A stretch of DNA of 64,000 nt. Source: Euglena gracilis (lineage: Eukaryota; Euglenida; Euglenophyceae; Euglenales). A model generated the notes under the pieces. That model ran no database searches. It was given only the letters and a program-made list of their open reading frames with translations, and was not told where the DNA came from. The DNA is taken from NCBI GenBank assembly GCA_039621445.1, contig CP154956.1:55087419-55151418 (forward strand). Reading direction: 5' to 3'. Below are positions 22,386 to 33,417 of the stretch, one piece after another. The position numbers and the translations under genes are program-made. Positions within the stretch are counted from its first letter, which is position 1; each line of letters starts with the position of its first letter.

Positions 22386-24114
22386 CGGACTCTCTTGGAA
22401 AGATGGATCGAGGGAGTGAATACTCACAAAAACCCAACCTCTTCCATATATTTCGGCTGTGGAGAAGGAGACCGAGGGTCGGGGACGCTCACCGGTGCCC
22501 TTGATCCATTTTGTGAGGCCTTCTTCGTCTCCAGAATTCATGATGTCTTTTTATTTCATTTGATGACGCCTATACGATCCTTGGGTTGGTGGGAATACCT
22601 CAAGATTCGATTGGGTAGAAGGGGAAGTATTTGGAGGTCAGAGCAATTTTGTGGGTCGCCGACCGCTTTTAGCCCTGCGTCCTCCCACTTTTTCTCATTT
22701 TTCCTTCGGGAGAATTTTTTTTGATACCTTTTCGGTTGGACACCCTCCAGTCTCCATGTTTTGAGGACAGGGATCGGGGAATCGGAGATTTGTGGGCCAA
22801 CCTCTTGAGAACGGGGGTATTTGGGACCGGAGGTATATTTTTGCCCTTCTTGACGCCGGTCGTACCGAGCGGTCGGCAGAAAGAGAATAACCTGGGTGGT
22901 GGATCCCCCCGACCACTCGTGAGGGAAAGGAGTGTATTTTTGCTGAAGGAGAAGGCTAAACCTGGGGTTTGACTTGTTCGAAGTCGACCAAACCCCTCCC
23001 CATGTGAAGGGGAGGGTGGTGATCGTGTTTTATTCGTCGGCGAAGCATATTTTTGGGTTCTTTAAGGGGAGCACAAGGTGGACACCCCCCCGTGGGCATC
23101 CGTTTGGTCCTTTACCGAAAGCTTCCCTTAGACACCCACTTCGCGGCTTGGGTCCAAGTATCATTTTTTGAGGCAAGCGACGGTTTTTATACGCTAAAGG
23201 TGGCAATGGGTGTGGGGAGGGTTGCAAAGCCACGCAAATCCAAATTCTGGGTTGGAGAAGTGTGAGCGAAAAGGGTTAGGGACCTGGGGGGTTGAATACG
23301 CCATGTCTTGGGTAGCGTGGTGGTGAGCGCCCGGCTGGGAGCCGGGCGCGCATACCTGGGATGAGTGTGGGAGAAGATGACCCAGAAAAGCGCGCAGTTA
23401 GCGCGGTAGGAAAGGGTTATGCTTACTCCCCCCCTTTCTAATCTCAGGCGGGTCTTTGTGGTCACGTCATTTGGATCATCTGATTGTATCAATTGAATCT
23501 TTTGATCACATTTTTGTGGATTATTTGTTATTTGGCTACTTGGCTATTTGGCATTACCATTGGCATTGTCAAGTTTTGGGTGTTTACAAGCATAACGTGC
23601 ACGTTGCACCTATCCACGCACCTTGAACCATTCCCAAAGTACTTTCCTCAATGCCTTCCACTTTTTGTGCAATCGTTACTTTTGTTTTAGGAAATGGATA
23701 TCCAAGTGAAAAAAGAAATGCACAAGAGGAAAAAGGAAATGGGAAAGAAGCGCCGGTGGGAGGAGCCGCACCTCCTCATGGCGGTGTGTTGGGTTGCATA
23801 AAAAAAGGGATCTGGGTAGGGGAGGAGGACTTAGAAATGGGTGGTTTGGCTCAGGTGAAAGGGGATGCGAGGCCGGATAGGTCTATCGATCCCACGCAAC
23901 CTAGGGGCAACGGAGGCACCGAGGGTTCCTCCGCCTTAGGACTGAGAAATACTTCAAAAATTTCAGGTTTGAGGTTCTGCACGAGCGTCTTTTCTGGATA
24001 AATTGAATTCATTGATTGACTACTTCCTCTTCCAGTCGATAAGGTGTTTGACGGCCTTCCTTCTGGGTGTCAAAGGGCAATTTGAGAATCAGCCAAACTC
24101 CGGAGGAAAAGGTA
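22386..24114. other. Spacer with a GC hairpin, no gene recognised
   Basis: The region has several modest open frames but no domain I recognise. The clearest structure is a perfect 10-bp hairpin, GCGCCCGGCT-GGG-AGCCGGGCGC, at 23327-23349, just after a TAGCGTGGTGG stretch that mimics the D arm of a tRNA. There is no T-arm sequence, so I do not call a tRNA. Confidence 0.45.
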
Positions 24115-24235
24115 CTATGCGGGACCCCTCAACCAAACGCAGTAAACAATCCAAAAAAAAAACCGCCGGCGAGCAAGGCATGGCCTCACAAGGGAAAAGT
24201 GCGGAGACCGAGGCGTCTATCTGAAGTCGCTTGTC
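24115..24235 (-). repeat. Solo DIRS-type terminal repeat
   Basis: Read on the minus strand it goes CTCCGCACTTTTCCCTTGTG, then CTTGCTCGCCGGCGG and TTACTGCG, the same succession of blocks seen in the DIRS terminal repeats at 26720-26850 (minus) and 27222-27345 (plus). No coding part is attached. Confidence 0.5.
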
Positions 24236-24378
24236 ATTCTCCGTTTCGTTGATGGGATTAAATGCAACTTTTTTTGCTCCCAAACTGATTTTTATTGTCC
24301 CAGTTTTTGGGTAATACAATGGGATTATTTTTTCCGGGTTCAGTCCAAGTCGGCTCTGGGGTTTGGGTGGGTGGGAAT

Positions 24379-24444
24379 CGGACTCCCACGACAGAGGAAG
24401 GGGGAGGAAGGGACCAAGAGGGCGAAGCACAAGAAGATGGTGAG
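24379..24444. repeat. 66-bp perfect inverted repeat, left arm
   Basis: It starts CGGACTCCCACGACAGAGG and ends AAGAAGATGGTGAG. Its exact reverse complement is at 24760-24825, with a 315-bp loop between. The arms are within the C-terminal extension of the recombinase frame. Confidence 0.95.
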
Positions 24445-24759
24445 GTCCTGCTTTCCTTGCCGGCTGTTCTGTTCTGTGTTTGTGCGTGCGCGGGGGGTGC
24501 TTCTTACTGCGCCTTTGTTGCCGGAGTTGGCGATGATCAGGCCCCCTCCGACACCTTGGCGAAGCTGAACCGTCGTGGCCCCCCCCCCCCCCCCCCCTCT
24601 CCCATGGTCGCTTGGTGGCCCCCCCCCACCCCTCGATGGGGACGGTTGTCTCTTTCTGGTGTGTTCCTGGGTGGGTGGTTGGGGCTGCTTGGTTGGGGGT
24701 CCCCTTTCTGGTTGGGATGTCTTTCTTTTTCTGCTGATTTTTTGGGTGGGAGGGTTGGG

Positions 24760-24825
24760 CTCACCATCTTCTTGTGCTTCGCCCTCTTGGTCCCTTCCTC
24801 CCCCTTCCTCTGTCGTGGGAGTCCG
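24760..24825. repeat. 66-bp perfect inverted repeat, right arm
   Basis: It starts CTCACCATCTTCTTGTGC and ends GTCGTGGGAGTCCG, and is the reverse complement of 24379-24444. Confidence 0.95.
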
Positions 24826-25808
24826 AGACCATTCGGGCTCCGCACTGCGAGATGGTGAGGTACTGTGCACCCCCCTTTGGGCCATAATATTTTGAATTTT
24901 TGATACGACCCCAAGTCGCAAATAATGGGCTTGGAAGGCACCAAAATTTTTCCACTGACCCAGCTGCTGGACTTCTTCCACTTGCAAACCAGCATTTTTC
25001 CACCATAAAATCCCCGCCCCTCTGGTGCTGTGGGGTTTCCAGTGGGTGGTGTCCACCCCCCCCTCTTGCAGAATTTCTCTGGTAAGGGAATTCACCCTTT
25101 CTGATGTCGAAGGTCTTTTACCATCCAAAGACCATAACAAATTATTTTTGTTCCCCACCATGTGGGCTGTCCTTTCCACATACTCTTTCAATAAATGCCA
25201 GGGGCTTATGAGGGGGGTGTGTGTGGCAAATTCAAAATCTCCTCCCATCTTGGGAATTGCCACCCTTCCCTTTGCAATAAAATGAAAATTTTTTCTCCCA
25301 CGAAACTGATTTTTTGCTGTGTCCTGGCTAAATCAACCCCCCTGTGGAGGGCCAACAGCCTCCAACAGATGATGAGTCTGTTTCTGAGCTCTTTCACAGA
25401 TAGGTCTGAGAGGGGTTTGGATTTCCTGATGATGTTTTCTAAGAAATCAGTGGGGTCCCAAAAATGGGCACACTTGCAGACATTGGAATTCCACTTCCTT
25501 TTCAATGGAGACAAAAGAGGGGAAAACCTCAATGACCCAAACCCTGGGAGTAATAAAACTGCTGCATATGCATTTCTTGCAGTGTTGAGGCTGTGGGCAG
25601 CCAGATCAAGGATGGCCTCGGCCATCTTCTGGACTGTGCAGTCCTGCAGGGGCACCCCTTTGTGCAGCAATTGGCCCATCAAAGTCCTGAAGGCCGAGTC
25701 ATATCTTTTGACATTTCCCAGATTTTTTATGTAAGTATCGATACTGGACATCGAAACTTTCTGGGATTGTAATATTTGCCTGACACAATCAAGCAGGCCA
25801 AATTCCAC

Positions 25809-26597
25809 CTTGGGGGGGCATCTCCTCCCCCCAGCAGTTGGTGAACAGACCCCACTGGGGGGGTACTAGCAAAACCTTGCTGCCTGGCTGCCTGATTGAC
25901 ATTAATTGGCGCCACCATGATGTCGAAGCCCAGTGGGGTACGATCAACAGACAAATAAGGTCTGTGTTTAACATTAATATCTGAACCCATTGGGGAATGA
26001 TGCTCCAGGGGGGTTTTGCATAAACTGGGGGGAGGCCCCTCAAATCTGCCTTCAAGGCATCCACCAGCAAAGCCCCTTGGTGGGGGGGGGGTATCGACAA
26101 ACAAACTTGGGGAATTTTTTGTTGCTGGGTGTGCAAAACATGTCCACCTCTGGGGTGATTTCCTTTCTGAAGAACTGAACAATTTGGTGAAAGATGTGCA
26201 GGTTTAGGGTATAATCCCCTGGGTCCTTTTGCTCCCTGGACAGGGAGTCTGCCAATTGCTCCTTTGTGGGAACCCAAACCACCTGCAAATTGATTTCCTT
26301 TCTTGGCAATGATACAGCAGGGGTTTTAAGATGGAATTTAGGTAATGGCTTTTTGCCTCCCCATTTTGTTAAATAACTTACAGCCACCTGGCTGCCCACG
26401 TGGAGCACAATTGTTTGTTTTGGTTTGGCTAGTGCCTTTACTGTTTCCACTGCAGCCTGCAACTCTTTTTGATTGATATGAAGGACATGCAGGTCCCTCC
26501 AAAAATCCTGCACCTTTTGGCCTGAAGCTTTGTCCAGCCCTTGAACGTCCTTGTGCTCCCACTTCCTCTTGACAGCTTGAAATTTTTTCCAACACAT
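25809..26597 (-). pseudogene. DIRS-type RNase H and Dam-like domain, broken
   Basis: From 26597 downward one frame reads RNase H features: DLHVLHINQKELQAAVETV, then VGSQVAVSYLTKWGG, then LQVVWVPTKEQLADSLSRE. The Asp-Asn pair normally in the second segment is Gly-Ser, so activity is doubtful. It continues PEVDMFCTPSNKKFPKF, the start of the Dam-like domain. After a frameshift near 26060 another frame gives LPPVYAKPPWSIIPQWV (motif PPW) and LLIVPHWASTSWW. This is the same kind of module as at 12799-13265 in the chromovirus. Confidence 0.7.
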
Positions 26598-26869
26598 CTT
26601 TCATTGAATTCCGTTGAACACGTGTTTGATTTTTGAATGTCTTTGTCTTCCGTATTGACCGCACTCGTAGAGTTGAAATTCTTTCTCCTTGAGGTCGAAG
26701 GGCAGAAATAGGAGTCAGCCAACTCCGGCAACAAAAAGCAGTAAGAAGCACCCCCCGCGCACGCACAAACACAGAGCAGAACAGCCGGCAAGGAAAGCAT
26801 GACCTCACCATCTCGCAGTGCGGAGCCCGAATGGTCACTTGGTTTTGGGTGGGTGGGAAACTTTTGGGG

Positions 26870-27209
26870 ATTCACCCATCGGGGTTGAATTCCATTTCCT
26901 ATGCTGGGGGGATTATTTGACCACCATTTTTGACTTTTCTAAAGTCTCTTCCCAATTTTCCTCAATGGAATTTATTTTTCTGAATAAGATGATTATTTAG
27001 GGCCTTTCAAGCTGGATCACGCCCAGCTCATTTCTCCAGTTTTGGAAGAAGGCCGCCGGGCAGCAGAAATAGACGAAGGATGCCTATTTTCATATTCCAT
27101 TAAGTCCAGGCCTACGAATTTTAAAATCACCTGAACGGAGTCGTCAAGGATATACTGAATTCAGAATTCAAAATAAATATGAAAAAGTCCACACTGCAGC
27201 CCACTCAAG
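26870..27209. other. Spacer between DIRS relics, no gene seen
   Basis: AT-rich sequence with short open frames only. It contains no terminal-repeat sequence that I can see. Confidence 0.45.
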
Positions 27210-27214
27210 TGGTG

Positions 27215-28440
27215 ACCCCCCTTGCTCCGCACTTTGGCTCGATGGGACCTGTCTTTCCTCGCCGGCTATTGTTGTTTGTGTTTTTTGCTCCGCGTCTTCC
27301 CCTTACTGCTTTTCGCGCCGGCAGTTGGCTGTGACGTAGCCCTGCTACAAAGAAAAGTTTCGAACACAAGTTTTCAAGCAAGCAAAAGCAAAAACAAAGA
27401 CAAGAATGCAGACAGAGCATCTGGATGTAAACCTCTTACTCGGTGAAGGGCAACCTTTCGAAGAAGGGTGGAGCAAACTGATGTTCAACCTGGAAGCAGC
27501 AAAAGAATTACGAGCACAACCTGCGGACCAGATCGCCCTCTTGCTGCTGGCGGGGGCGCGGTTCACCGGACGAGGGTGGAGTACAGGGAAGGCCAGCAGA
27601 GCCCTGTACCAGCTTTCGGGGATCCCCCTGGTCCGGGGAAGCTTCCCCCCATACCGGGACATTTGGCTCATGGCGTTGGCGTTGATTTGGGGTGTCGATG
27701 TCCCCCAACTGGACCTTGAACCTGAGGCAGCCGCGGCGGCCTTTGCCATTGCCTCTCAGGCAGAACAACACGACACCGAAGAACCACAACAGGAGGAAGA
27801 AGGTGAAGAGGAAGAGACAAAATTTTCCTGGGATCAACCTGAAGTGACGACACCCAAAGAGTTGACGGAGCTTTGGTCCAGGGCCCAGCGCAACGAGCAC
27901 CGCATCGACGTTCGACCACTCTTTGAAGTCCTGGCCCCTCTGGCGGGGATACCAGCGCGGGCGCCAGAGAATCAATTAATACCAGCCCACAGGAAGAAGC
28001 AGGACCAATTCTTGCGTAGCGTCTCGCAGAATGTCTTGCAGGTGGTACGACTGCTGGGGCACAACTGGGTGCCTCAGACTACGGAAGTGATACCTCGTGG
28101 ACAAGTCAACTTGCAAATATTCCAATTGTTGGGTGAAGTTTATTACAAGATCCAGAGCGAGAGGAAGGAGTTGGCCGTGCCAGGAATCACGAGAACTTCG
28201 ACGAGCCACACCGACTCCCTCTTCACGGAGGACGATGTCCGTCAGCACAGAATGGACAACAACATCAATCGCATAAGGGGAGGTACACACAATGGGCCCT
28301 CAGGGCCGACATTTCGCTTTCCAACAGGCCAGGCCAACAGACCGTGGAGAGGCAAAGGTGGACTAGGCGACTTCCGGCGAGGAAAGACAGGTCCCATCTT
28401 GCCTTTGTGCTTCGCAAGTGAGGTCCCTCCGTCCCTGGTC
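27215..28440 (+). mobile_element. Gag-only DIRS-type derivative
   Basis: A plus-strand terminal repeat at about 27222-27345 (CTCCGCACTTTGG, GATGGGACCTGTCTTTCCTC, then CCCCTTACTGC) is followed by a Gag-like frame. The repeat is then partly inverted at about 28377-28430, whose reverse complement contains GATGGGACCTGTCTTTCCTC. RT, RNase H and recombinase are absent, so it is a non-autonomous deletion derivative of the same family as 24379-26860. Confidence 0.6.
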
Positions 28441-28536
28441 ATGGGTTTCCCCGGGACTACTGAACGCATCTGGATTTTCAACTACTTCCAGGAAGGAAAA
28501 TTGCAGGTGCCCCCCCCCCAGAAATCAAAACCATAA
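27406..28536 (+). CDS. Probable DIRS Gag (ORF1) protein
   Basis: A clean 376-residue frame starts at ATG 27406 and ends in TAA. The N-terminal third is helical (ADQIALLLLAGARFTG, then GSFPPYRDIWLMALALIWGV). A long acidic stretch (EEEGEEEE) follows, then a segment with VPQTTEVIPRGQVNLQIFQL, and a basic Gly/Arg-rich region with RPWRGKGGLGDF near the end that could bind nucleic acid. I call it Gag from its position inside DIRS-type repeats and its architecture, not from a recognised motif. The last 50 or so codons run through the inverted terminal repeat, so the natural C-terminus has probably been replaced. The intact length suggests a younger insertion than its neighbours. Confidence 0.5.
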   Translation: MQTEHLDVNLLLGEGQPFEEGWSKLMFNLEAAKELRAQPADQIALLLLAGARFTGRGWSTGKASRALYQLSGIPLVRGSFPPYRDIWLMALALIWGVDVPQLDLEPEAAAAAFAIASQAEQHDTEEPQQEEEGEEEETKFSWDQPEVTTPKELTELWSRAQRNEHRIDVRPLFEVLAPLAGIPARAPENQLIPAHRKKQDQFLRSVSQNVLQVVRLLGHNWVPQTTEVIPRGQVNLQIFQLLGEVYYKIQSERKELAVPGITRTSTSHTDSLFTEDDVRQHRMDNNINRIRGGTHNGPSGPTFRFPTGQANRPWRGKGGLGDFRRGKTGPILPLCFASEVPPSLVMGFPGTTERIWIFNYFQEGKLQVPPPQKSKP

Positions 28537-28540
28537 AAAA

Positions 28541-29910
28541 GGAACTGGGGCTAAATTGTGAGAAAAGATTACATGTCAAAAAGGCAGCTGGCTGCCATTT
28601 TGGTCAAATAAGATGCAACCTAATGGCCCTGCCCTTTACTGATGCCTGGCAATTTTTTTGGTAGCAAAATCCACAGAACCCTGGGACTCTACACACCCCA
28701 TTTCCCAGGGAATCAAGGCCCAAGAAAGGGAAATACTGGACACCTGGGGGGGGGGGCAGACCCTTTCCCCAAAATGCAACCAGAGAGTTGCGCTCAGACA
28801 GCAGCACTCATGCCTGGGGGGGGGGGCTGGACACATTGGCATTCAGCCACATGGTGGCCCCAGTTAATAAAAATGAAAGTTCCAGGGACCACCTGCCTGA
28901 AAATCACCCCCCTACAAGGGTATGCTCACCATTGCAGGGAAGAACAAATGCCACCTCCCAGGTGTTCCCCAAAACTCCAATTACAAAAAAAACTTGTTCT
29001 TTGGTTCCCCCCTTCCAAAAAAAACCTTTTCGGTTTTTCTTTTAAAAGCAAAAAAAATCAGCCCTGGCTCAATGCAGTGCACTTCACAAACTTGACGCAC
29101 AACACAACTTGAAAGGCCATCCAAGAAAACAGGTCAGCACAAAGGTTAAAAAATGGTCAAAAGTTCGACGGAGCTAACCTGAAACAAGGGGTCCCCACCT
29201 GCATCACTTTTCGGGAAGACCAGAGGAAAGGCCAGCTGATCCAGAGGAAAAGAGCTCTGAGAGGGTTAGTGCGCATGCCCATGGCAACGCGGTGCAACCA
29301 TATCCCTCATCAGGCAAGGGAGCTTCATGGGTGTAAAATGGAGATTCAAAAATATGCAATTGCTGGGAACACCTCCTTTCTCCCTCCCCGCCGTGCACGC
29401 CCACCACTCGTCAGGGAGCACCAAAACAATACATCCTTCTCTCATGCCTCTCTTTTATCACCTCCCATGTCTCAAGAAGGGGAGGGTCCCCAAGGTGGTA
29501 ATTAACATTACGCCATTGGTCGCCGCCAAGCAGAGCGATTCCAGCAGAAAGCTGCCCTGATATCCACAAACAAACAAACAATGGGAAAACGGGGTGAGTG
29601 ACGCCAAAAGGGAAGAGGAAGGGAACTCGCCCTGAGGCGAATGGAACCAGACCAGCGCATCCATCGCCCCCGTGGCTGCCATCGCATGTAGGCCTGTGTG
29701 GATCGCATGTGTGTCGTATATGTGGTGTTGCGCCTCCGTGTACTGCCAGGCAAAGGCCTCTGGGATGGAGGGGGATCCATTCAGCCCAGGAGCGGGGTTT
29801 GGTTAGGAGGACCCCCGGTGCTGGGGAAGGGGGGAAAGCAAGCCCGTCGGGCGTCGCGGGACACATCTCCCTCGGCCGGGGGTGGGGGGGAGGGGGGGGG
29901 GAGGCGGGGG
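28541..29910. other. Intergenic region 3' of the DHHC gene, no gene seen
   Basis: Mixed sequence with runs of G and A (28745-28830 and 28985-29050). The modest open frames have no domain I recognise. Confidence 0.5.
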
Positions 29911-32871
29911 CTACACGAAAAGCGCGGGCTGCGGCCTCGGCTGCATCTCCACCGGGAGGTCCGGCGGGGTCGGCCCGGGGGGCCGCGGGAAGGGGTTGTC
30001 GTGGAGGCAGCAGATGTCGTGGAAGTTGCGGAGGAGGCCGCGGCTGTATGAGGAGCGGCCGGCAGGCTCGTCCTTGAAGGCTTCCCTGGAAGAGGGCGAG
30101 GCTTTGTTTCCCTCGTCCAAAAAAAAAGGGAAAGGAAGGACAAAGCATGGTTGGAAACCATTTCCTTCCTCGACAATAAATCTATCTCACAATCCAACTG
30201 GAAATACACTGATTTCAGCACTCTGAGCAGAGCTCGAGGGGATTGATGGCTTCACACCATATTGCTCTAGCATCCAAATTGCATTAAACAATCGAATTTC
30301 TGCAGACGAGGTTCATCAGGGGGAGATTGCCTCGGAAGAAAAGCAAAATTTACCACAAATTCTGTTGCCTCTGCTTGTGTCTCTCCGGCGTGCCAGAATC
30401 TCACTCCCGGCGCTCCCAAAACACTCACCGGGCCACCAACACACCGGGTGGTCTGGGCAGTCCCGATGAGGTACATGTGGAAGCCGCACAGCGGGGCGAC
30501 GCAGATGAGGATGAGGGCGCAGTAGATGCCGAGGATCAGGGGGATGACCCAGAACGACGTCTGGGCCTCCCAGTACAGCCCCAGCCCCTGGCGGGAGGGC
30601 AACGGAAGCAGACAGACGGATGGCGTCCGAATCCTTCCCGGGCCGAAAACGTTATTGTTGGGCCGAAACGGGTTCCACCCCAACCTGAGTTGAGCAGACC
30701 CAAACTTGGTTGAGAAAAGTGGTGTGCCCTTTCCCATTGGCAGCTGGGGGGCTCGAATAGGTAGAAACGTCTTCTGGTCGATTGAGGGCAGTCAGTCCAC
30801 AGACCGCGCCATTTTCGCTGGACTTACTCAAGTTGCGACCATTGCTGGCAAAAATTTCCATGCTATTTGCTATTTCGTGTGTGAGTCTCTTCCCAAGCAC
30901 CATTCACCGCAAGAGAGGTTTTAACAAAAGAACTTGTGTTCGTGACTGTCAACAGGCTCGAAAGAGACAGAGCTCTGAAATATCTACACACCTCACCCCC
31001 CATCTCCTGGAACTTGAAAACCACCACTAGGGTGGAGCACAGGATGTCATACACCGCGAGGGAAATGACCGCGACGAGGAAGCGGCAGAAGAAGCGGTAA
31101 TTGTGCAGCCCGATGCAGGTCCCCGTCGCGGGCAGGCTGCCGCTGGGCGATGGCACCGAGCCATCCATCCCCTCCCAAGTCTCTTATTTTTTGATGACCC
31201 CCCCCCCAATAGAAACACAGGTGCGTTCACAGTGGACTGCCACCTCCGGAGGCGGGGGGTGCACTTCTGTTTGGACCCTACCTGCACGATTCTTGTTGAT
31301 TTCCTTAAGAACTCCCATCAAAAGTGGGGGGTGCGCTGGCGGCCGGGGGTGCGCTTTTATTTGGACCCTGCGCTTGTAGCGGCCCCGCCAGGGTTGTATG
31401 GGAATTTTGGAGGAGGGAGGGGGTGGGGGGACCCCCTTCGGGCTTCGGGGGGGGGGGGCCGAAAATTTCGGCCTTTTTGGGGTCAAGAATCATTTTTTTC
31501 TGAAATCTCTCAAAAATGGTGGGGAATTAAAAAGAAATATCCGGAGACCTAAATTGAAGGCCTTAAAATGCCCATCTGACAGCATTTGGATCTAACACGC
31601 CGAAATTTTAGAATTTTGGTTTATTTTGGAAACCTGGAAAATTATTTTTGCGGTCCGGTTTGCCACATGGGAAAAAATTTAATGAACAAAACCTTTGGAG
31701 ATTTCCAACAATGTAAACCCCCCCTAATAGAAGCGCGGGGCCCAGGGTTGTATGGTAAGCTCTGCAGACATGAGGTAGGTGGTAGGGGGACACCCCCCCC
31801 AGTTTTGGAAGGGGTCCCCCACATGCTTGTGCTTACCAACCGGGGGGGGGGGAGGGGGGGGGGGGTGCTGTTGTGTGCCTGCCCCTAGCAGGCACACCCC
31901 CCCCCCCGGGGGGGGGATAGGGGTCCGGGCCGGACCCAGAAAATTTTCATTGAAAATGGCCGTTTCCGGGCCCCCGGCGCCTTCGGCGCCGGGGTCTGAG
32001 GGGGGTGCCTGCTAGGGGCAGGCACCCCCCGAAACCCTCCCCCCCCCGGGGGGGGGGGGGTCGGATCGGGTGCTATGGGGTGCCTGCCCCTAGCACCCAC
32101 CCCCCCCGTGGGGTAGGCACCCGACTAAGCTCAAGCCTGGTCCCCCACCCTCCCCCCTCCTCCTCTGCAGGGGGTAAAAAAAAATCTTCTGGCGGGTTAT
32201 CTTGAGGCTCAATATGCCAATGTCAATGAAATTTTGGAAAAATGGCCAAACTTGGTCGAAATATGGTCGTAATTCGGGCTAGGTGGGGAACTGCAGGGAA
32301 AAAAAATTTTCACATCTGTGCAGGGCTGTGCGGGGAAGGCCTGGTGGGGGGGGTGGCCACCCGCTCCATCCGGAAGGTGGGGGTGGGTGGGTGGGTTGAT
32401 CCTCCTACCATCACACCCCCAAAGAAAAATTCCTTCGGCGGCGCTGAAATGAAATTTTGACCTAAAAATCGGCTTCCGCAGAAATACTGGAAGTGGTGGG
32501 GGGGACTCCCCACCCACCAGGGTGGGGATGGGGGTGGTCGACCGCCCCACCACTACATTTTTTTGGGTTTTTGGGTTTTGGGGATTCCCGTACAGCCCTG
32601 CAACTGGTTTTTACATGGTTTTTTTTGATAATTTTTTGATCAACAATAATTCATTGATGCAATAATTTACACCACTTCTGTGCCTGAAATTGCGGCCTTG
32701 TTTACAATTTTTTTTTCGGTTTTTCTCCCTGTCCTCAATGCTTCGCACTATCATATGATCATTATCATATGTATAATATATGATATATATTTATACATAT
32801 AATATATGATATATATACATATAATATATGTTATCATATGTTATGTATATATACATATATATGTACATATA

Positions 32872-32959
<88 letters not shown>

Positions 32960-33046
32960 AGTGTTAAGTTTAATACACCCCGGGGGGTACTAAACTTAAC
33001 ACTTGCCATATATATTATATATATTATATATGTATATATATGTATA

Positions 33047-33097
<51 letters not shown>

Positions 33098-33385
33098 ATA
33101 TATATATATATATGGCAGCCAGTCTTTACTTGCCCCCCCCCCCCGGGGGGGGCCAAATAAAGACTCCAGGGGGTCAAAATATATTTTTTTGCGTTAGGGT
33201 TAGGTGCGCGATTTAGGCCAAAAGTTAGGCCTAACTTGTAGACGGGTGTTAGGTGTACAAGTAAGCCTAAGTCGCGCACCTAACCCTATTCCATCATTAA
33301 CGCAAAAAAAGTTCTGACCCCCCCTGGAGTCTTTACTTGGACCCCCCCGGGGGGCCAAATAAAGACCGGCTGCCATATATATGTG

Positions 33386-33417
<32 letters not shown>

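Larger units (their letters stand above)
24340..25808 (-). pseudogene. Tyrosine recombinase (DIRS type), frameshifted
   Basis: It would catalyse integration of the circular DNA copy of the element. The first frame (25808 down to about 25240) holds the N-terminal and central domain with the first catalytic Arg in LLALHRGVDLART. After a frameshift near 25235 the second frame (to 24340) holds the HxxR box as HSTR (His at 25032), the following GQW, and the nucleophilic Tyr in QAHYLRLG (24924). The order R, HxxR, W and Y is as in DIRS recombinases. The C-terminal extension is Pro/Arg/Gly-rich and encoded partly by the inverted repeat. The catalytic residues are present but the frame is broken once. 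Confidence 0.85.
24379..26860 (-). mobile_element. DIRS-type tyrosine-recombinase retrotransposon, internally deleted
   Basis: The minus strand encodes, in order, a partial RNase H, a Dam-like domain and a tyrosine recombinase, the canonical 3' half of DIRS elements. The 5' terminal repeat (26720-26850 on minus: GCTCCGCACTGCGAGATGGT, then TTTCCTTGCCGGCTGTTCTG) lies only about 100 bp before the RNase H, so gag and RT have been deleted. At the 3' end, plus-strand sequence at 24433-24530 carries the second half of the same repeat and 24826-24862 carries its first half, both inverted relative to the 5' copy. They flank a 66-bp perfect inverted repeat. This resembles the inverted terminal repeats plus internal complementary region of DIRS elements. 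Confidence 0.75.

Noticed and set aside
23310-23385. tRNA-Pro (GGG)
   Set aside because: The anticodon-arm-like hairpin is good, but there is no T arm (no GGTTCRA) or closing acceptor stem.
29598-30077. Plus-strand frames of 117 to 159 codons over the last DHHC exon
   Set aside because: They are antisense to an exon that encodes the conserved end of a palmitoyltransferase.
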